Shown: positions 55,130 through 64,000 of the stretch, piece after piece
Layout: every line of letters begins with the position of its first letter
Numbering within the stretch: position 1 is the first letter of the stretch
DNA from: Collinsella ihumii
GTDB lineage: Bacteria; Actinomycetota; Coriobacteriia; Coriobacteriales; Coriobacteriaceae
Assembly: GCF_900046475.1 (NCBI RefSeq)
Contig: NZ_FCOU01000006.1
Span: 1-64,000 of the forward strand
Length of the DNA stretch: 64,000 nt
Direction of reading: 5' to 3'
Position numbers and translations under genes: made by a program
The notes under the pieces: model-generated
The model's database searches: none
What the model saw: the letters and a program-made list of their open reading frames with translations, nothing else
Told to the model about the DNA's origin: nothing

Positions 55130-56527
55130 ATGGGCGCCATGATTCGATTTGGAACAGACGGTTGGAGGGCTCGCCGCGACGGCGAGTTCACCGAGGAAAA
55201 CGTGGTTCGCGTCGCGGATGCGGCGGCTTCTCTGTGGGCGCAGTCCCACCCAGGCGCCATCGTATACGTTGGATACGATACGCGCCCCGGCGCCGATGAG
55301 TTCGCCCGTCTCGCGGCTCGCGTGATCGCCGGCCACGGTCTCGTGGTAAAGCTATCCGATCGCTACACGCCCACCCCGGCCCTATCGTGGACGATATCCC
55401 ATGACGCCCGTTCGTGCGGAGGCCTCATGATAACGGGCTCCCATCATCCTGCGGACTATCTGGGCGTCAAGTTTCGTGTCGCCGACGGGGGCGCCGGCTC
55501 AACGGAATTCGTCTCGGAGGTCGAGCGGGCGGTGGGTCCCGAGCCGACCGACCTGCGCGGCCCTATCGACATCGTAGACTTCACTACGCCGTACCTTGAT
55601 GCCCTGGTGTCGCTCGTTGACGGCGACGCGATCGCGAACGCCCATCTTCGTATTGTGTATGACCCGATGTACGGTGCGGCGCGCGGCTATCTGCCCGCCG
55701 TGCTCGGTGCACTGGGGGTTGAAGTTGACGAGATCCATGGTGTATCCGATGAGGATATGGAGGACATGCGTCCCGAACCGATCGAGCCGTGGGTCGATGA
55801 TTGCGAGCAGGCGGTGGTGGAAGCGGGCGCTTGCTGCGGCCTCATCAACGACGGCGATGCCGATCGCGTGGGAGCGGTCGACGAAAAGGGTCGCTTCGTT
55901 AACGCGCACAAGCTGTTCTCTTTGATACTCGGTCATCTCGTGCGGAACCGCGGCATGTCGGGGCGCGTGGTTCTCGGGCTTGCGTCCTCGCTTCTGACGA
56001 GGCGGGTTGCCCGCGCGCTCGGTTGCCGTTATGTGGTGAAGCCCGTAGGTTTCAAATACATATATATGGAGATGCTCAAGGGCGGCGTGCTTATCGGAGG
56101 CGAGGAGACCGGCGGCTTCGGAATACCGAGCCACTTCCCCGAGCGCGACGGCCTGCTCATGGCTTTGCTTCTGTGCGAGCTCATGGCGAAGTCGGGAAAG
56201 ACCCTTGCCGAGCTCGTCGAAGAGCTTGAGGATGCGCTGGGTTCGACGAGCTATGCGAGGAGGGACTTGCGTCTCCAGTACGAAGACATCGAGGCACTGA
56301 GGACCATGCTGCCGGGAATCAACCCTCGAAGCGTGGCTGGAAGGGAGCCGGTGCGCGTAAGCCATATGGACGGCCTTCGCCTTGAATTCGAGGATGAATC
56401 ATGGCTGCTGCTGCGCCCAAGCGGAACCGAGACGCTTGTGCGCGTGTATGCGGAGGCGCAGACGGTGGAGATGAGAGACGAGCTCCTTGATGCGGGAACG
56501 GATATGGCGCACTTGAAGTTCGATTAG
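55130..56527 (+). CDS. phosphoglucomutase/phosphomannomutase family protein
   Basis: A 465-residue alpha-D-phosphohexomutase. The N-terminal IRFGTDGWRARRDGEFT is standard. The active-site Ser lies in MITGSHHPADYLGVKF, the metal loop is NDGDADRVGAV, the sugar-specificity loop is GGEETGGFG and the phosphate-binding loop is LRPSGTETLVRVYAEA. It interconverts sugar 1- and 6-phosphates; the sugar (glucose, mannose or glucosamine) cannot be decided here. ATG 55130 and ATG 55139 are both possible. Downstream of the stop is GGAGGCATAGGGG, a ribosome-binding-like site with no gene after it. Confidence 0.92.
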   Translation: MGAMIRFGTDGWRARRDGEFTEENVVRVADAAASLWAQSHPGAIVYVGYDTRPGADEFARLAARVIAGHGLVVKLSDRYTPTPALSWTISHDARSCGGLMITGSHHPADYLGVKFRVADGGAGSTEFVSEVERAVGPEPTDLRGPIDIVDFTTPYLDALVSLVDGDAIANAHLRIVYDPMYGAARGYLPAVLGALGVEVDEIHGVSDEDMEDMRPEPIEPWVDDCEQAVVEAGACCGLINDGDADRVGAVDEKGRFVNAHKLFSLILGHLVRNRGMSGRVVLGLASSLLTRRVARALGCRYVVKPVGFKYIYMEMLKGGVLIGGEETGGFGIPSHFPERDGLLMALLLCELMAKSGKTLAELVEELEDALGSTSYARRDLRLQYEDIEALRTMLPGINPRSVAGREPVRVSHMDGLRLEFEDESWLLLRPSGTETLVRVYAEAQTVEMRDELLDAGTDMAHLKFD

Positions 56528-56893
56528 GAGGCATAGGGGCGATCAGCCCGAAGGCGAAAACTTCAGAATGTGTAGACCCTGTGGAGCGCCGGATTCCCGC
56601 CCCCGGGGCCGCCCGGTTCTGGCAATATAACTCCTTGCCGCGCGGCGGGGCCGCGCAGGCGGGCACCTTGAGAACCGGATACTGCGAGGAACTTTAGGGA
56701 AGACGAGCACCGATCCCGGTGCGATCGTGTACCAGAAGAACCAAGTGACGAGTGAGGTCTGGCTTGACGCCAGGCCCCGCGAAGTTCCTTTTAACTCCAG
56801 AAGATGCGAACGCATACGAGATGGATCCGATCGGCGTCATGCCGGCCGGACGGGCACCCCGGCCTCACGGCCCGCTCCGAGCGGGCCTTTGAA
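56528..56893 (+). promoter_or_regulatory. rRNA operon leader region
   Basis: A 366-nt GC-rich, hairpin-rich stretch with no gene. CACCTTGAGAACCGGATACT (56664-56683) resembles ACCTTGAGAGCCGCATAG in the 16S-23S spacer near 58530. GGAACTT (near 56688) can pair with AAGTTCC (near 56782). GGCCCGCTCCGAGCGGGCC sits directly before 16S. TTGACG at 56764-56769 and TATAAC at 56626-56631 are isolated promoter-like hexamers; I cannot place the promoter firmly. Confidence 0.5.
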
Positions 56894-58402
<1,509 letters not shown>

Positions 58403-58771
58403 CTAGGGAGAGACAGCTTCCATGGGAAGAGACGAAGTGAATATCTCACAATTGCTACGGCCAGGTGTGCCCGCTCGGCCTTCCCCGGTTTCCCCGCAGC
58501 GTCCGGTCCCCGGGGTCGCCCCGCGTACCTTGAGAGCCGCATAGCGAGCCCGGACGCCGACACGGCGTCCGGCGAGAGCGAAATACGATTCGATAGCGAT
58601 ATTGACAGAGTGAAGAACGGATATCGATTCTGCGAAAGGTAAAAGGATTGAGAGAAAAGATCCTTATATATGGGTAGTAGCAATGAGCATCTGGTCGCCG
58701 GGGCGGATACCGCCCCGGCCGGTATGTTCGCGCCGCCCCGGGGGACGCCCCCGGGGCGCGGATATCAGACG
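58403..58771 (+). other. 16S-23S internal transcribed spacer, no tRNA
   Basis: A 370-nt spacer without any tRNA-like cloverleaf. It contains ACCTTGAGAGCCGCATAG near 58530 and the AT-rich 58560-58680. A GC-rich hairpin (GCCCCGGGG-type arms) lies near 58730, before 23S. Confidence 0.8.
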
Positions 58772-61747
<2,976 letters not shown>

Positions 61748-61847
61748 ACACATCACTCCGACCGCATCGGACCGCGGACGCTCCCGAGACTCGCTGTGCG
61801 GCCCTCAGGGGCACGCGGGCGCCCCCGGGGCGGAGCGCCGCCCACCG

Positions 61848-62775
<928 letters not shown>

Positions 62776-62776
<1 letters not shown>

Positions 62777-63633
62777 TGGCAGATGAGATGCTTTCCGGCA
62801 ACGAGGCGCCGCTGGTGTTCGAGGCGTCCGTGCCCTCCACAAACGATGTCGCCATCGACGCCGCGCTCGGCGGCGTCCCGCACGGCTGGGCCGTGTGCGC
62901 CGACGAGCAGACTGCCGGTCGCGGCAGGCGCGGGCACACGTGGGCGTCGCCTGCGGGCAGTCTCTACATGTCCGTGGTGCTGAGGCCCCAGGTCCCCATG
63001 CAGCACTTCATCGCGCTGCCGGCGGTATGCGCCATGGGCGTCATCGACGCGCTGCACGGTTTGGGTCTTGCGGGGAGCGTCGGCATCAAATGGCCGAACG
63101 ACATCGTGGCCCGCGTGGATGCCGACGACCGCACGCCGACCGCGTTCGACAACAAGCTCGCGGGCATCCTTGTCGAGGCCCGCGCCAGCGAGGCCGGCCC
63201 CTTTGCCGTGGTGGGCATGGGGGTCAACATGCATCCCGTCGAGATCGAGGCCCCGGCAGAAGGCAACGTGCCGAAGGCGCCGCGCGCGCTGACGCCGGTG
63301 TCGTTGGACGAACTTTTGGGGGAAGCGGCTGGCACGGTGGAGGTGCCCGACGTGGCCCGACGCCTGCGCGACGCCGTGATCGCGCGCGTCGACGCGTGGG
63401 CGGCCCTCGTGCATGAGGGCCGGGCGTCGGCCGGTCCGCTGGCCCCGATTCTTTCCGAGTATTTCGATCTGGTGCCCATGCTCGGCCATCAGGTCGCCGT
63501 GCTGTCTCCCAACGGGCACCTCATGAACACCGGCGTGTTCGCGGGGCTTGACGTATGGGGTCGCGCCTGCGTGATGACGCCGGGCGGCGAGCAGACCTAT
63601 CCTGCCGAGGCGGTCAGCCTGCGCGCGCTGTAG
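62776..63633 (+). CDS. birA: biotin-[acetyl-CoA-carboxylase] ligase
   Basis: A 285-residue biotin protein ligase. The biotinyl-AMP-binding loop reads QTAGRGRRGHTWASPAGSLY, followed by GIKWPNDIVARV and KLAGILVEARA. A C-terminal SH3-like domain holds HLMNTGVFAGLDVWGRACVM. There is no N-terminal helix-turn-helix, so it is a non-regulatory (group I) ligase. It attaches biotin to carboxylase carrier subunits. Its ATG at 62776 shares a base with the folK stop. Confidence 0.93.
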
Positions 63634-63641
63634 CGTGCTGA

Positions 63642-63676
63642 TGGGTTGATTGGGGACGGGTTCGTTTCAACCCATG
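63642..63676. repeat. GGGGACG-type unit with short inverted repeat
   Basis: ATGGGTTG (63642-63649) and CAACCCAT (63669-63676) enclose TTGGGGACGGGTTCG. The core resembles the GGGGACGGGT unit at 21479 and the larger palindromes. It lies between the convergent birA and coaX. Confidence 0.55.
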
Positions 63677-63725
63677 CCCGATGTCGTGGAGGTTTCTGCG
63701 GGAAAACGCAGCGGCAACCCAGCCG

Positions 63726-64000
63726 CTATTCCGTCATCCGCCGGTAGATCTCCTGGATGCCGCGAAGCGTCAGAGTCGGATCCACCGCATCGAACGCGTC
63801 GGTCGACCGGGCGACGACGCTCGCGAGGCCGCCGGTGGCGATGACATAGGCGTCGGGCGCCTCAAGTTCGGCTTTGATGCGGGCGACGAGCCCTTCGGCC
63901 ATGGCGGCCGCTCCCACCACGATGCCGTTCTGCACGGCCTCGATGGTGTTGCTGCCGATGGCGTGCGCGGGCGCTTCGAGCGGCACGCTGGCAAGCTGCG
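63726..64000 (-). CDS. coaX: type III pantothenate kinase, C-terminal part
   Basis: The last 90 codons of a gene entering from the right edge. The text IGSNTIEAVQNGIVVGAAAM, DAYVIATGGLASVVARSTDA and VDPTLTLRGIQEIYRRM is typical of CoaX, which phosphorylates pantothenate in CoA synthesis with a monovalent cation. The stop is at 63726. It is convergent with birA, a common neighbour in Gram-positives. The 5' part lies outside the window. Confidence 0.9.
   Translation of the reverse strand, partial: QLASVPLEAPAHAIGSNTIEAVQNGIVVGAAAMAEGLVARIKAELEAPDAYVIATGGLASVVARSTDAFDAVDPTLTLRGIQEIYRRMTE

Noticed and set aside
58403-58771. tRNA-Ile or tRNA-Ala in the rRNA spacer
   Set aside because: No TTCGA/TTCAA T-loop with matching acceptor stem is found. 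The spacer appears to lack tRNAs.

Overview
The window is GC-rich bacterial chromosome from a member of the Coriobacteriia (Actinomycetota), most like Collinsella and its relatives. The 16S rRNA has a Coriobacteriales-type sequence, the anti-Shine-Dalgarno end CACCTCCTTTCT is present, nearly all genes have clear purine-rich ribosome-binding sites, and GTG and TTG starts are common. Most of it is core chromosome. I see no prophage, integron, CRISPR array, transposase gene or tRNA gene.

Layout. 1-271: the broken end of an unrecognised gene. 560-9.5 kb: rpsF-ssb-rpsR-DUF2232-rplI, then dnaB, purA, a DegV protein and purD. 9.7-15.0 kb: a Nudix hydrolase, an ABC exporter, a lineage-specific membrane-anchored protein, an HD-GYP response regulator and an Hpt protein. 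15.3-22.1 kb: pyridoxal kinase (minus strand), carA-carB with an ARG-box-like site upstream, and purE. 22.1-23.7 kb: a class B sortase gene interrupted by a composite stretch. 23.8-28.9 kb (minus strand): an ECF transporter (S, fused A-A', T) in one unit with a PHP-domain hydrolase and a MurR/RpiR regulator. 29.2-31.0 kb: an orphan MoaE-like protein and a CmpB-type membrane protein. 31.4-35.4 kb: purF, purM, purN. 35.8-50.7 kb: prmC-tsaC-glpK-rpiB-upp, the full atpIBEFHAGDC set, murA and an LCP protein. 50.8-56.5 kb: acyltransferase, pepT, a DtxR-family regulator, homocysteine methyltransferase and a phosphohexomutase. 56.9-62.0 kb: a complete 16S-23S-5S rRNA operon. 62.0-64.0 kb: a glycosidase fragment joined to folP-folK, then birA and coaX.

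How it works together. The window carries six purine genes (purA, D, E, F, M, N) and pyrimidine/arginine entry (carAB, upp). It also holds the F-type ATP synthase, translation and replication factors, and cell-wall genes (murA, LCP, sortase). The ECF unit is the best candidate for an uncharacterised biological system: its substrate is unknown, and its own hydrolase and sugar-phosphate-type regulator travel with it.

Two places look like joins rather than biology. At 22389-22660 a stretch carries a near-copy of the Tn5 mosaic end used in sequencing adapters, a 57-bp exact copy of carA and an ecfT-like fragment. At 62033 a GH1 glycosidase fragment runs in frame into a headless folP-folK directly after the rRNA terminator. 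Genuine oddities in the non-coding DNA are three families of palindromic repeats: a terminal-inverted-repeat element (GGGAAACRCYGAT...), long GGGGACGYACC palindromes, and a spacerless 76-bp perfect palindrome between purF and purM.
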